Assembly: GCA_902563435.1 (NCBI GenBank)
Contig: CACEXE010000002.1
Location: 45,131-109,130, forward strand
Origin: an uncultured Pelagibacteraceae bacterium
GTDB taxonomy: Bacteria > Pseudomonadota > Alphaproteobacteria > Pelagibacterales > Pelagibacteraceae
Direction: 5' to 3'
DNA: 64,000 nucleotides
Made by a program: the position numbers and the translations under genes
In this document: positions 42,773 through 51,690 of the stretch, one piece after another
How the letters are laid out: every line of letters starts with the position of its first letter
How positions within the stretch are numbered: the first letter of the stretch is position 1
Notes under the pieces: model-generated
The model's input: only the letters and a program-made list of their open reading frames with translations
Databases searched by the model: none
What the model was told of the DNA's origin: nothing

Positions 42773-43834
42773 ATGAAAGCTCAGGTTTTACATAAATACG
42801 ATCCAGAAATGAAGGAAGCTGTTTGGGTAACAGGAGAAGAATTACCTAATCCAAAAATAGAAAAAGCCAGCGATGTGATTGTTAAAATTGGTGCTGCTGG
42901 AGTTTGCAGAACAGACTTACACATAATCGAAGGTGTTTGGAAACACATTACAGACCAAAACAACGACTTATTACCCATGGTTATGGGACATGAAAATGCT
43001 GGTTGGGTAGAAGATGTTGGTAAAGATGTTGAGGGATTTAAAAAAGGTGATGCAGTAATTTTACATCCAAAAGTTTCAGGCACAGGTGGAACTTGTTTAG
43101 ACTGTAGAAGAGGTAATGATATGCATGCAGAAAATCCAATTTTCGCTGGATTAAATGTAAAACATGGAGGATATTCAGAGTTGCTTCAAACTAGTGTAAG
43201 AAACTTAATAAAAATACCGAAGGTTTTAGGTCCTATAGATGTGGCTCCATTTTCTGATGCAGGTTTAACTGCTTACAGAGTAGTAAAAAAAGCAACAAGA
43301 CATCTTTTACCTGGAGAAAATTGTGTAATCATTGGTGCAGGTGGTCTTGGGCATATTGCAATTCAATGTTTAAGAGCTATGTGTGCAGCAAATATTATTG
43401 TAGTTGAAAAAGCCAAATCTCCTTTAGATCATGCTATGGAACTTGGCGCAGATCATGGAGTTCTTATAGATGGAAATGAAATAGAAAAAGTAAAAGAACT
43501 TACAAAAGGAAAAGGTGCAGAGGCAGTTATAGATTTTGTTGGTGAGAAAGGATCTACATCAATGGGTCTAAGCATGACTAAAGCAACAGGCACTTTCTAT
43601 ATAGTTGGTTATGGAGAAGAAATAAGAATTTTGGCAATTGATATGATTGACCAGGAGAAAAGTATAGTTGGAAGCTTAGTAGGAACATGGGCTGAATTGT
43701 ACGAATTAATGGAGCTAGCGGACAAAGGTTTAGTAAAACTTTCTATGAAAGAGTACAAACTTGATGAAGCTAACAAAGCATTACATGACCTTAATGATGG
43801 AAAAATCAAAGGTCGTGCTGTGTTGGTTCCATAA
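42773..43834 (+). CDS. Zinc-type alcohol dehydrogenase (MDR family)
   Basis: The 353-residue MDR enzyme has catalytic zinc residues C45 (GVCRTDLH), H73 and E74 (MGHENAGW), and NAD fold IIGAGGLGHIAIQ (187-199). The structural-zinc lobe keeps only two cysteines (C108 and C111 in TCLDCRRGNDMHAEN). The usual third and fourth are missing, so that lobe is probably zinc-free. A strong GAGAGGAG ribosome site precedes it. It directly precedes the polyol/sugar ABC transporter, suggesting oxidation of an imported alcohol or polyol. Confidence 0.9.
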   Translation: MKAQVLHKYDPEMKEAVWVTGEELPNPKIEKASDVIVKIGAAGVCRTDLHIIEGVWKHITDQNNDLLPMVMGHENAGWVEDVGKDVEGFKKGDAVILHPKVSGTGGTCLDCRRGNDMHAENPIFAGLNVKHGGYSELLQTSVRNLIKIPKVLGPIDVAPFSDAGLTAYRVVKKATRHLLPGENCVIIGAGGLGHIAIQCLRAMCAANIIVVEKAKSPLDHAMELGADHGVLIDGNEIEKVKELTKGKGAEAVIDFVGEKGSTSMGLSMTKATGTFYIVGYGEEIRILAIDMIDQEKSIVGSLVGTWAELYELMELADKGLVKLSMKEYKLDEANKALHDLNDGKIKGRAVLVP

Positions 43835-43851
43835 ATAACAAAAGAGAGGAA

Positions 43852-45393
43852 ATGAAGATGAAGACAATAAAAACTTGCGTAACTGCTCTTATATCAGCTT
43901 TGTTGGTATTTAGTCCTGTTGCGTATGCTGATAAGTGGAGTGATCAATTTCCACATATCAAAACTACTGGGGATATTCCTGGTGAGTGTTCTTACGAGTC
44001 AATGTCAAAAAAAGACTACTCTGGTAAAACACTAAAAATAAATACGCATGCTGTACCAGTTATGGGTGAGCCAACAGCTCTTCATGCTGAACAGTTTGCT
44101 AAGTTAACTGGAGCAAAAGTTGATGTAACTCATACACCAGCTGGAGACCTATATGCAAAAGCTATGGTTCCTTTCCAAGCAGGTCAAGCTCCTTACGATA
44201 TAGTATTTGGATTTTCTAATTTCATTAATGATTGGAGAAGATACTTAGAGCCAGTACCAAAAAAATATGTTGAGATGAAACAAATGCAAGACGTTACCCC
44301 ATCTCATATTGGTGTAGCTTCTTGGGATGGTGTTATGTATCAGTTTCCAGTTGATGGTGACAGACACTATCTAAAATATAGAAAAGATGTCATTGACAAT
44401 CCTGAATATCAAAAAAAATATAAAGCCGACACTGGTAAAGAGTTAAGAGTTCCACAAACTTGGAAAGAGTATGGAGAAATGGCTGCTTACTTTAATGATT
44501 GGGACTGGGATGGCGATGGTGAGAAAGAATATGGATCAGCAGAAGTAATGAAAAAAGATGACCTTATGTATGCTGCTTTCTATTCTAGATCAGCTGCTTA
44601 TTCTAAAAACCCAAAAACACCAGGTGGTTTTTTCTTTGATTTAGAAACTATGACTCCACTTATTAATAATCCAGGTTTTGTAGAGGCTCTGACTGACTGG
44701 GTTGCGGCTACTAAATACGTTCCACCAGGAGGAATTAACTTCGGTCTAGGTGATGAAATTGGATCATTTGGTGGTGGACAAACTTTATTTAGTTTTTCAT
44801 GGGATGACGCATTTGTTGCTGCTATGCAACCTGACAGCCCAATTAACAATAAAGTTGGTGCTGCACAATTACCAGGTGCTATGAAAGTTTGGAATAGAAA
44901 ATCTAATTCTTGGGATGAAGGTTTCAACCAAGCTCCTTTCTTCGTATGGGGATGGGCAGTTGGTGTTGCTAAGAAAAGTAAAGAGAAAGAAATGGCATTT
45001 GACTATTTGTGTTTCTTTGCGAACGAGGCAAATCACCAAGCTGATATAGGAATTGGTAGATTTGGAGTAAATCCATTTAGAAATGACGACTTTAAAGCTG
45101 AAGTTTGGACACAAATCGGATGGGACAAAGATATTGCAGAGTCTTATGTAGATACTCTTGCAAAAATGGAAGAAAGCAAAAATAGAGTTTTTCCATTAAG
45201 AGTTCCAGGCACATTTGAGTTTAACGCTGCACTAGCAACTGCTGCAGCAAAAGCTTTAGCTGGACAATTATCACCACAAGCTGCTTTAGATGAAGCCGCT
45301 AAACAGTGGAATGATATACTTAATAGAGTAGGAAAAGATAATGTAAGAAAAGCTTACTCTGTTGGTGTAGCAATGGAAGATAATAAGCTTTAA
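43852..45393 (+). CDS. ABC transporter substrate-binding protein (polyol/sugar family)
   Basis: The 513-residue periplasmic binding protein has a signal peptide (TCVTALISALLVFSPVAYA). It is long for the MalE-like group but similar in size to the glycerol-binding GlpV type. Segments include LKINTHAVPVMGEPTALHAEQF, YDIVFGFSNFIND, WDWDGDGEKEYG (a calcium-loop-like DxDxDG) and FFVWGWAVGVAKKSKEKE. With the two permeases and two ATPases it forms a GlpSTPQV-like uptake system; glycerol or another small polyol is a reasonable guess. A strong hairpin follows the gene. Confidence 0.88.
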   Translation: MKMKTIKTCVTALISALLVFSPVAYADKWSDQFPHIKTTGDIPGECSYESMSKKDYSGKTLKINTHAVPVMGEPTALHAEQFAKLTGAKVDVTHTPAGDLYAKAMVPFQAGQAPYDIVFGFSNFINDWRRYLEPVPKKYVEMKQMQDVTPSHIGVASWDGVMYQFPVDGDRHYLKYRKDVIDNPEYQKKYKADTGKELRVPQTWKEYGEMAAYFNDWDWDGDGEKEYGSAEVMKKDDLMYAAFYSRSAAYSKNPKTPGGFFFDLETMTPLINNPGFVEALTDWVAATKYVPPGGINFGLGDEIGSFGGGQTLFSFSWDDAFVAAMQPDSPINNKVGAAQLPGAMKVWNRKSNSWDEGFNQAPFFVWGWAVGVAKKSKEKEMAFDYLCFFANEANHQADIGIGRFGVNPFRNDDFKAEVWTQIGWDKDIAESYVDTLAKMEESKNRVFPLRVPGTFEFNAALATAAAKALAGQLSPQAALDEAAKQWNDILNRVGKDNVRKAYSVGVAMEDNKL

Positions 45394-45402
45394 AAATACT
45401 TA

Positions 45403-45429
45403 TTGTGGCCGTCAACTCGACGGCCACAA
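45403..45429 (+). terminator. Intercistronic hairpin after the binding-protein gene
   Basis: TTGTGGCCGTC (45403-45413) pairs perfectly with GACGGCCACAA (45419-45429) around AACTC, an 11-bp GC-rich stem. No U-run follows, only AT-rich sequence. A hairpin between a binding-protein gene and its permease genes typically attenuates or protects the mRNA, giving more binding protein than membrane subunits. Confidence 0.7.
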
Positions 45430-45455
45430 ATTAAATAAATCCAAAAATTATATTT

Positions 45456-46322
45456 ATGAATTTTAAGCACAAGTTTGTTTTTTTATTTCCAGGTTTATTT
45501 GTGCTAATAGGAATACTAATATTCCCTATCATTTTTACTATAAGATTAAGTTTATCAGGATGGAATAGTTATACGCCTGAAATGAATTTTATAGGAATTA
45601 CAAACTATATAAGACTGTTTACAGATGACCCAAGATTTTGGGAATCTTTTTTCAGGTTAAGTTTTTTATCAGTTACAACGGTTATTCTTCAATACGTAAT
45701 AGGTTTTGCATTAGCACTTATGGTTTGGAGAGAAATCAAATTTAAAAGGTTTTTTAGAGTAATTTTCTTAATTCCAATGATGACTACGCCAGTTATTATG
45801 ACAGTTATCTGGAGAACTTTTTTTCATGAGTCTCTTGGACCAGTTAATGACCTTTTAGGAAATATAGGAATTAAACCAATTTTATGGCTTAGCGATCCAG
45901 TAATAGCTAAATTTACAGTTATTATAGTTGAGGTATGGCAATGGACGCCATTTATGTTTTTATTACTACTTGCTGGTCTTTTATCTCTTCCTAAGGAACC
46001 TTTTTTAGCTGCTGCAATTGATGGAGCAAGTCCTTTTAGAAAGTTTGTTTATGTTACATTTCCATTAATGGCTCCAATTTCAATTGGTGCAATTATCATA
46101 AGATTAATTGAGGCCTCAAAAATAATGGATACTGTTTTTGTTTTGACATCTGGAGGACCTGGAACCGCAACAGAAACTTCAAGTTTTTATATTTATATTA
46201 AAGGATTGAGAGAGTTTCAAATGGGTTATGCTGCAACTCTATCTTTTACATATTTAGTAATAATGATCATAAGTCTAACTATTATAGCAAAAGTTTTAAC
46301 AAAATTGATGATTAAGGAATAA
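45456..46322 (+). CDS. ABC transporter permease (MalF-like)
   Basis: The 288-residue inner-membrane protein has six spans and the EAA loop EPFLAAAIDGASPFRKFVYVTFPLMAPI, which contacts the ATPases. It ends at the start codon of the second permease (one-base overlap). By family and context it belongs to the carbohydrate-uptake CUT1 group with the binding protein upstream. Confidence 0.95.
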   Translation: MNFKHKFVFLFPGLFVLIGILIFPIIFTIRLSLSGWNSYTPEMNFIGITNYIRLFTDDPRFWESFFRLSFLSVTTVILQYVIGFALALMVWREIKFKRFFRVIFLIPMMTTPVIMTVIWRTFFHESLGPVNDLLGNIGIKPILWLSDPVIAKFTVIIVEVWQWTPFMFLLLLAGLLSLPKEPFLAAAIDGASPFRKFVYVTFPLMAPISIGAIIIRLIEASKIMDTVFVLTSGGPGTATETSSFYIYIKGLREFQMGYAATLSFTYLVIMIISLTIIAKVLTKLMIKE

Positions 46323-47170
46323 TGCATAAACTTTATACATTTTTAAAATATACATTTATTACATTATGGACTGTATTTATAGTTGCACCTTTTTTGTGGG
46401 CTATTTCTACATCTTTTAAAGATTTTCAATCTGTAAATAGTAAGGTTACTTATATTCCATGGTTAGATTTTGAACCAACTTTAGAAGGATGGCGTGTATT
46501 AGTTAAATCGCCAGCGAGAGGAGGAGTTGATATCGTTGAACCGTACTTCAATAGTATTTTTGTTACATGCACTGCTAGTTTAATTAGTATTATTCTAGGA
46601 ACACTTGCTGCATATGCTCTTTCAAGATTTACTTTTAAAGCAGGATTTGTCAGAAATAATGATATTACGTTCTTCTTTATATCTCAAAGAATTATGCCAC
46701 CGATTGTTTTATCGATACCTTTCTTTATATTTTTAAGTACTATTGGATTATTAGATAGCTTGCTTGGTTTAGTAGTAGTTTACATTGTGCTGCTAATGCC
46801 TATTGCTGTTTGGATAATGGTTGACTTTTTTAACAGGGTACCAAAAGAGTTAGATGAGACTGCATTGATTGATGGATGTAACCCCTATCAGGCATTTTAT
46901 AAAGTTGTGCTTCCAAACTCAATTCCAGGATTAATTGTTGCTGGGATGTTTTGTATTATATTTGGTTGGATAGACTTTTTCTTTGCTTTTATTTTAACAT
47001 TTACTGAAGTACAGTTGCTACCAGTAAAAGTTGTAGCATTAAACTCATCAATCACTCCATGGTGGAGTTTGTCAGCCTCAGCATTAATTTCAGTTGCACC
47101 TTTGATCATTGTTGCTTTTGTTGTTGAGAGATATTTATCTAAAGGAAACTTATCTGGAGCATTAAAATAA
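46322..47170 (+). CDS. ABC transporter permease (MalG-like)
   Basis: The 282-residue protein has six membrane spans and the EAA loop KELDETALIDGCNPYQAFYKVVLPNSIPG. It pairs with the upstream MalF-like permease, and its stop overlaps the first ATPase start. It forms the translocation pore of the same uptake system. Confidence 0.95.
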   Translation: MHKLYTFLKYTFITLWTVFIVAPFLWAISTSFKDFQSVNSKVTYIPWLDFEPTLEGWRVLVKSPARGGVDIVEPYFNSIFVTCTASLISIILGTLAAYALSRFTFKAGFVRNNDITFFFISQRIMPPIVLSIPFFIFLSTIGLLDSLLGLVVVYIVLLMPIAVWIMVDFFNRVPKELDETALIDGCNPYQAFYKVVLPNSIPGLIVAGMFCIIFGWIDFFFAFILTFTEVQLLPVKVVALNSSITPWWSLSASALISVAPLIIVAFVVERYLSKGNLSGALK

Positions 47171-48249
47171 TGAATTTAATCGGAAAAAATATAACTTACA
47201 AACCGGATAACCAGTTTCACTTGAATGATGTATCATTCGATTTCAAAAAAGGAAATCTTTACACCATTTTAGGGAGAACTTTATCTGGAAAAACGACATT
47301 TTTAAAAACAATTGCAGGCTTGCTTAATCCAGATACTGGAGAATTATTTTTTGAGGACAAAGATTTTAGCAAAATTCCTGTTTGGGAAAGAAATGTGGCG
47401 ATGGTTTATCAACAATTTATTAATTACCCTCATCTTAATGTTTATGAGAACATAATTTTTCCGCTTAAACAAAGAAAACTAAGCGAAGAGCAAATTAAAA
47501 TGGATGTAGAAGATGCACTTAAGACTGTAGGATTAGTTGGTTTTGAAAATCGTAAAATTCAAGAATTATCAGGTGGTCAACAACAAAGAGTAGCCTTAGC
47601 CAGGTCTCTTGCAAAGAAGGCAAAGATACTTCTTCTCGATGAACCATTGGTTAACCTTGATTATAAGCTAAGAGAGCAATTAAGAGAGGAATTTAAAAGA
47701 ATATTCTCTGAGGGCCTGTCTCAAGATACAATTTTAATATACTCAACAACTGATCCTCAGGAAGTAATGGAGTTAAATGGAGAAGTAATAGTATTACATG
47801 AGGGTAAAGTTTTACAAAAAGGAGATGCTAAAGAAATATTTGAAAATCCAAAGAATCTTAAAGTAGCAGAAATCTCAAACGATCCACCAATGAATATTTT
47901 AACAGGCAGTAAAAGTTCAGATAATTTAACCTTTGAAAATATTTCAATAAATTTGCCAGCACATTTAAAAGATTTAAAGAGTCAAAACTATTATTTCGGA
48001 ATTAGAGCTTCAGAAATAAAACTTGATAAGGAAGGAGAAGAGTTTGAAATAGAACTTGCGGAAATAAGTGGTTCAGAAACTTTACTACATTTAAAAAAAG
48101 GAAACTCGAAAGTTATAGCTTTAATTGAAGAAGTAATGAATTTCAAAATTCATGAGAAGGTAAAAGTGAAATTCAATGAAAATAAATTCTATGTATTCAA
48201 TAATAATGAAGAACTAGTTTCTTCACCCTATGGATCTCATAATGGCTAA
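47170..48249 (+). CDS. ABC transporter ATPase 1 (intact signature, no H-loop histidine)
   Basis: The 359-residue CUT1-type ATPase has Walker A GRTLSGKT (35-42), Q-loop YQQF, signature LSGGQQQR (133-140), Walker B LLLDEP (154-159) and a C-terminal regulatory OB domain. The switch histidine is replaced: the motif reads YSTTDPQE with T194 where YVTHDQ is expected. The partner ATPase keeps the histidine but has lost its signature motif. Together they should form one canonical and one degenerate ATP site. It overlaps ATPase 2 by eight bases. Confidence 0.95.
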   Translation: MNLIGKNITYKPDNQFHLNDVSFDFKKGNLYTILGRTLSGKTTFLKTIAGLLNPDTGELFFEDKDFSKIPVWERNVAMVYQQFINYPHLNVYENIIFPLKQRKLSEEQIKMDVEDALKTVGLVGFENRKIQELSGGQQQRVALARSLAKKAKILLLDEPLVNLDYKLREQLREEFKRIFSEGLSQDTILIYSTTDPQEVMELNGEVIVLHEGKVLQKGDAKEIFENPKNLKVAEISNDPPMNILTGSKSSDNLTFENISINLPAHLKDLKSQNYYFGIRASEIKLDKEGEEFEIELAEISGSETLLHLKKGNSKVIALIEEVMNFKIHEKVKVKFNENKFYVFNNNEELVSSPYGSHNG

Positions 48250-49315
48250 AATAGATTTATCAAATATATCTCACACTTATAATCCTAGTGATCCCAATCC
48301 AACATATGCGCTTAATCCATTTTCTATGACTTGGGAAAATGGAAAGAGATATGCAATTTTAGGACCATCAGGATGTGGAAAAACAACAATGTTAAATATA
48401 GTGTCAGGACTGGTTAAACCATCTAAAGGAAAAATTTTATTTGATGAAAATGATGTAACTAATCTTATAACAGAAGATAGAAATATAGCTCAAGTTTTCC
48501 AATTTCCGGTTATTTATAATACTATGACCGTTTATGATAACTTAGCTTTCCCATTAAAGTGTAGAGATTTTTCAAAAGAAAAAATTGAGGAAAGAGTTAA
48601 ATCAGTTTCAGACACCCTCAGACTTTCGTCTTTTTTAAATTTACCAGCAAGAAAGCTTACAGCAGATCAAAAACAACTGATCTCACTTGGAAGGGGACTA
48701 GTAAGAGAAGATGTTGCAGGTGTATTAATGGACGAACCCTTAACAGTAATTGACCCTGATTTAAAATTTAGACTTAGGAGAAACTTAAAAGAAATTAATG
48801 AACAATATAAGACTACTTTAGTCTACGTCACTCATGATCAAAATGAAGCTATGACATTTGCGGATAATATTATTGTTATGGATCAGGGAGAAATAGTTCA
48901 AGTGGGACTTCCAAAAGATCTTTTTGAGAGGCCAAAAACAACATTTGTAGGTTATTTTATCGGATCTCCAGCCATGAATATTTTTGAAAGTGAGGTATCC
49001 TCCGACTATTCAGTAAAAATTAATAACATTGAAATTAAAACAAACTCAAACCTTTCAAAAATTAAAGATAAAAATGTAAAGCTTGGAATAAGGTCAGAGT
49101 TTATAAATGTTGCTGAAAAAGAGGGACAAAATACAATTAAAGCATTGCTTACAAGAGTAGAAGATTTTGGAAATTTCAAACTATTGACTGCAAATATGGG
49201 TGATTTTGTTATCAAATCTAAGGTAAATAGAGAGATGCCAATTTCAAATGGAGATATCAATCTTTATATCCCACCTGAAAAATGCTGTGTTTATATCAAT
49301 GAGAAGTTAATTTAA
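48242..49315 (+). CDS. ABC transporter ATPase 2 (H-loop present, degenerate signature)
   Basis: The start chosen is ATG 48242 (MAKIDLSNIS); an in-frame ATG at 48230 would add four residues. Walker A is GPSGCGKT (41-48), Walker B LMDEP (162-166) and the H-loop YVTHDQ (H198) is intact. The LSGGQ signature is replaced by LTADQ (139-143). A C-terminal OB-like domain follows. It forms a heterodimer with ATPase 1, like the paired GlpS/GlpT ATPases of the rhizobial glycerol system. Confidence 0.94.
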   Translation: MAKIDLSNISHTYNPSDPNPTYALNPFSMTWENGKRYAILGPSGCGKTTMLNIVSGLVKPSKGKILFDENDVTNLITEDRNIAQVFQFPVIYNTMTVYDNLAFPLKCRDFSKEKIEERVKSVSDTLRLSSFLNLPARKLTADQKQLISLGRGLVREDVAGVLMDEPLTVIDPDLKFRLRRNLKEINEQYKTTLVYVTHDQNEAMTFADNIIVMDQGEIVQVGLPKDLFERPKTTFVGYFIGSPAMNIFESEVSSDYSVKINNIEIKTNSNLSKIKDKNVKLGIRSEFINVAEKEGQNTIKALLTRVEDFGNFKLLTANMGDFVIKSKVNREMPISNGDINLYIPPEKCCVYINEKLI

Positions 49316-49333
49316 TACAATCTAAGATTGTAT
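49315..49333 (+). terminator. Hairpin at the end of the ABC transporter operon
   Basis: ATACAATC pairs with GATTGTAT around TAA, overlapping the last base of the ATPase stop codon. The T-tract after it is short (TTAG), so this is at best a weak terminator or an mRNA 3'-end stabiliser before the TRAP operon. Confidence 0.4.
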
Positions 49334-49422
49334 TTAGTCGATTAGTCCTAAATTTTTAAAATGACTCTAAGTTACATTTGTGTTTAATTGTCGACAGTTA
49401 ATTAACTATAGAGGAGAAATAA

Positions 49423-50553
49423 ATGATTAAAGACAAAAAGTTGAAAGGTAAAAAATTACCTTCAAGACGTAAGTTCTTTAAAGCTGCTGCTGCGACGGGT
49501 GTTGCTGCTGTAGCTGCATCATCTTTAGCTGCTCCAGCTGTTGCTGCTGAAAGAATAGAAGCATCAATGGTTGCTACTTGGGGAAGAGACTTTCCAGGTC
49601 TAGGAACAGGAGCTCAAAGATTTGCACAAAGAATTGCAGATATAAGTGATGGTAGAATTCAAGTTACTTACTATGCAGCTAATGAAAGAGTTAAAGCATT
49701 TGACTCTTTTGATGAAGTTGCATCTGGTAACTCACAAATGTACCATGCTGCTGACTACTACTGGGTTAAAAAAGATCCAGCTTGGGGTTACTTTACAGCG
49801 GTACCATTTGGTTTTACTTACACTGAAATGAATGCATGGATTAGATTTGCAGGTGGTCAACAGTTATGGGATGAACTAGCTGACAAATTTGGTCTAAAAA
49901 ACTTTATGTGTGGAAGCACAGGAGTTCAAATGGGTGGATGGTTTAACAAAAAGATTAGAAGCCCTAATGACTTCAAAGGTTTAAAAATGCGTATGCCTGG
50001 TTTAGGTGGACAAGTAATTGGTAAACTTGGAGGATCTCCAGTTTCATTACCTGGTGGACAAATTTACGAAAACCTAGTATCTGGAGCAATTGATGCTACA
50101 GAGTGGGTAGGTCCATGGAATGATGAAGCTATGAAATTCCAAGAAGCTGCTAAATACTACTACTATCCTGGTATGCACGAGCCTGGATCAATGTTAGCAT
50201 GTGGAACAAACAAGTCTTGGTTCACAAGCTTAAACAAATCAGATCAGTTATTGATTGAAGCTGCTGCAGCAATGGAAAACGACGTTATGATGTCTGAGTA
50301 CAATGCTAAAAACGGTGCTGCTTTAGCAAGATTGATCAATGATCATGGTGTTAAACTAGAGAAGTTTAGCGACAAGGTTTATGATGGCTTTGCTGGTGCT
50401 GCTAATGAAGTGTTTGAAGAAACAAGAGCTAGCAGTGGTCTTGCTGAAAGAGTTCACTCGAGCTTCTTAAAAGCAAGAAAAGACATTGGATCTTGGACTA
50501 ACTTGTCTGATTCACCTTACATTTCGCAAAGAAACAGAGCTTTAGGAATGTAA
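49423..50553 (+). CDS. TRAP transporter substrate-binding protein (DctP, TakP-like)
   Basis: The 376-residue protein begins with a twin-arginine-like signal (SRRKFFKAAAATG) and an Ala-rich stretch to about residue 41. The mature part has the family pattern WGRDFPGLGTGAQRFA, LKMRMPGLGGQVIGKLGG with the carboxylate-binding arginine, and DATEWVGPWNDEAM. That layout matches TakP-type proteins that bind 2-oxo or 2-hydroxy acids such as pyruvate or lactate. GAGGAG precedes the start. The gene is closed by a strong terminator, so the binding protein is probably made in excess of the permeases. Confidence 0.92.
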   Translation: MIKDKKLKGKKLPSRRKFFKAAAATGVAAVAASSLAAPAVAAERIEASMVATWGRDFPGLGTGAQRFAQRIADISDGRIQVTYYAANERVKAFDSFDEVASGNSQMYHAADYYWVKKDPAWGYFTAVPFGFTYTEMNAWIRFAGGQQLWDELADKFGLKNFMCGSTGVQMGGWFNKKIRSPNDFKGLKMRMPGLGGQVIGKLGGSPVSLPGGQIYENLVSGAIDATEWVGPWNDEAMKFQEAAKYYYYPGMHEPGSMLACGTNKSWFTSLNKSDQLLIEAAAAMENDVMMSEYNAKNGAALARLINDHGVKLEKFSDKVYDGFAGAANEVFEETRASSGLAERVHSSFLKARKDIGSWTNLSDSPYISQRNRALGM

Positions 50554-50573
50554 TTGAGCTTAATTTAATAATT

Positions 50574-50602
50574 AAAAGGGCCCTTTTTGGGCCCTTTTTT
50601 TT
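50574..50602 (+). terminator. Rho-independent terminator after the TRAP binding protein
   Basis: AAAAGGGCCC (50574-50583) pairs with GGGCCCTTTT (50589-50598) around TTTTT, and T continues to 50602. It is the clearest intrinsic terminator in the window. It sits between dctP and the permease genes, so partial read-through would set the ratio of binding protein to permease. Confidence 0.9.
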
Positions 50603-50643
50603 ATTTTAAAATTAAGTATTACTTTTAAAAAATTTATAATCAT

Positions 50644-51690
50644 ATGAGTCCAGAAAATAGTAAATTGTCTACTTATTTGAGAGTTTTAAGCTACTCAGTC
50701 TTAGCATTTACTCTAGCATTTTTAATTAATAACTTATTTACAGTTTGGGGTGGCTGGCCAGGCATTAAAAAAGTTTTTTCTCATTATGATTTGTTTGGTT
50801 ATAAGCAAAAGTCTTTAGAGTCTTCTGATTTAACTTATGGTTATATTCAAATTATAATATATGTAGTTTGTATTCTCTCAGTTGTTTTTTATGTTTTTAA
50901 GACATACTCACAAACTTTAGTTGACGATTCAAAAATATTATCAAAATTTTCAGCGTATTTAATTAGAGGGTCTTTTTGGGCTGTATTTTTAGTTGGTTTA
51001 GCTGATTTCATAATTTCATTTATGGTTGTTGAAAGATTGTGGGAAGCTATATTTAGTCCTGAGGTTAAAGCTTTCATGGTAAAAGCTCCAGAAAGAATAA
51101 CATACATACATTTTCCAATAATATTAGTTTCATTTATAATAGGTTACTTTACAAAATCTGTTGGCTTTATATGGCTTGCGGTATTGGTAGTCTTAAGTGA
51201 ATTTGTAATTGTTTTATCTAGATTTGTTTTCTCTTATGAACAAGCTTTTCAAGGAGATTTAGTTAGATTTTGGTATGCAGCTTTATATTTATTTGCTAGT
51301 GCTTACGCTTTAATTCATGAGGGTCATGTTAGAGTTGACGTACTTTATTCATCTTTTAGTGAGAAAAAAAAGGCTTGGACCAATATGGTTGGTTCAGCGT
51401 TATTAGGGGTCCCTCTTTGTTTAATAGTTTTATTTTTAGGTTTAAATGGTAAAGCAAGTATTATTAATGGACCTGTAGTTGCTTTTGAAGTTACACAACA
51501 AGGTTCTAATGGATTGTACCTTCTTTATTTGATGGCAGTTTATTTAGCAGTTTTTGCTGTCACAATGCTATTACAATTTACTAGCTATTTTATGTCCAGT
51601 AGCCATAAAATTATTTTTAATAATATTGAAGATCAAACTCAATCAGACAAACCAGCTCAAGTCAGATTAGAAAAAGTCGAGATTAATTAA
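50644..51690 (+). CDS. TRAP transporter small permease (DctQ) with long N-terminal membrane extension
   Basis: The C-terminal 180 residues hold the usual four-span DctQ domain, with FWYAALYLFASAYALIHEGHVRVDVLY. About 165 extra residues precede it, including several hydrophobic segments (SVLAFTLAFLINNLF, IIIYVVCILSVVFYVF, GSFWAVFLVGLADFIISF). Typical DctQ proteins have 160-220 residues; this has 348. Its stop overlaps the dctM start by one base. The extension may be an added membrane module specific to this transporter type. Confidence 0.88.
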   Translation: MSPENSKLSTYLRVLSYSVLAFTLAFLINNLFTVWGGWPGIKKVFSHYDLFGYKQKSLESSDLTYGYIQIIIYVVCILSVVFYVFKTYSQTLVDDSKILSKFSAYLIRGSFWAVFLVGLADFIISFMVVERLWEAIFSPEVKAFMVKAPERITYIHFPIILVSFIIGYFTKSVGFIWLAVLVVLSEFVIVLSRFVFSYEQAFQGDLVRFWYAALYLFASAYALIHEGHVRVDVLYSSFSEKKKAWTNMVGSALLGVPLCLIVLFLGLNGKASIINGPVVAFEVTQQGSNGLYLLYLMAVYLAVFAVTMLLQFTSYFMSSSHKIIFNNIEDQTQSDKPAQVRLEKVEIN

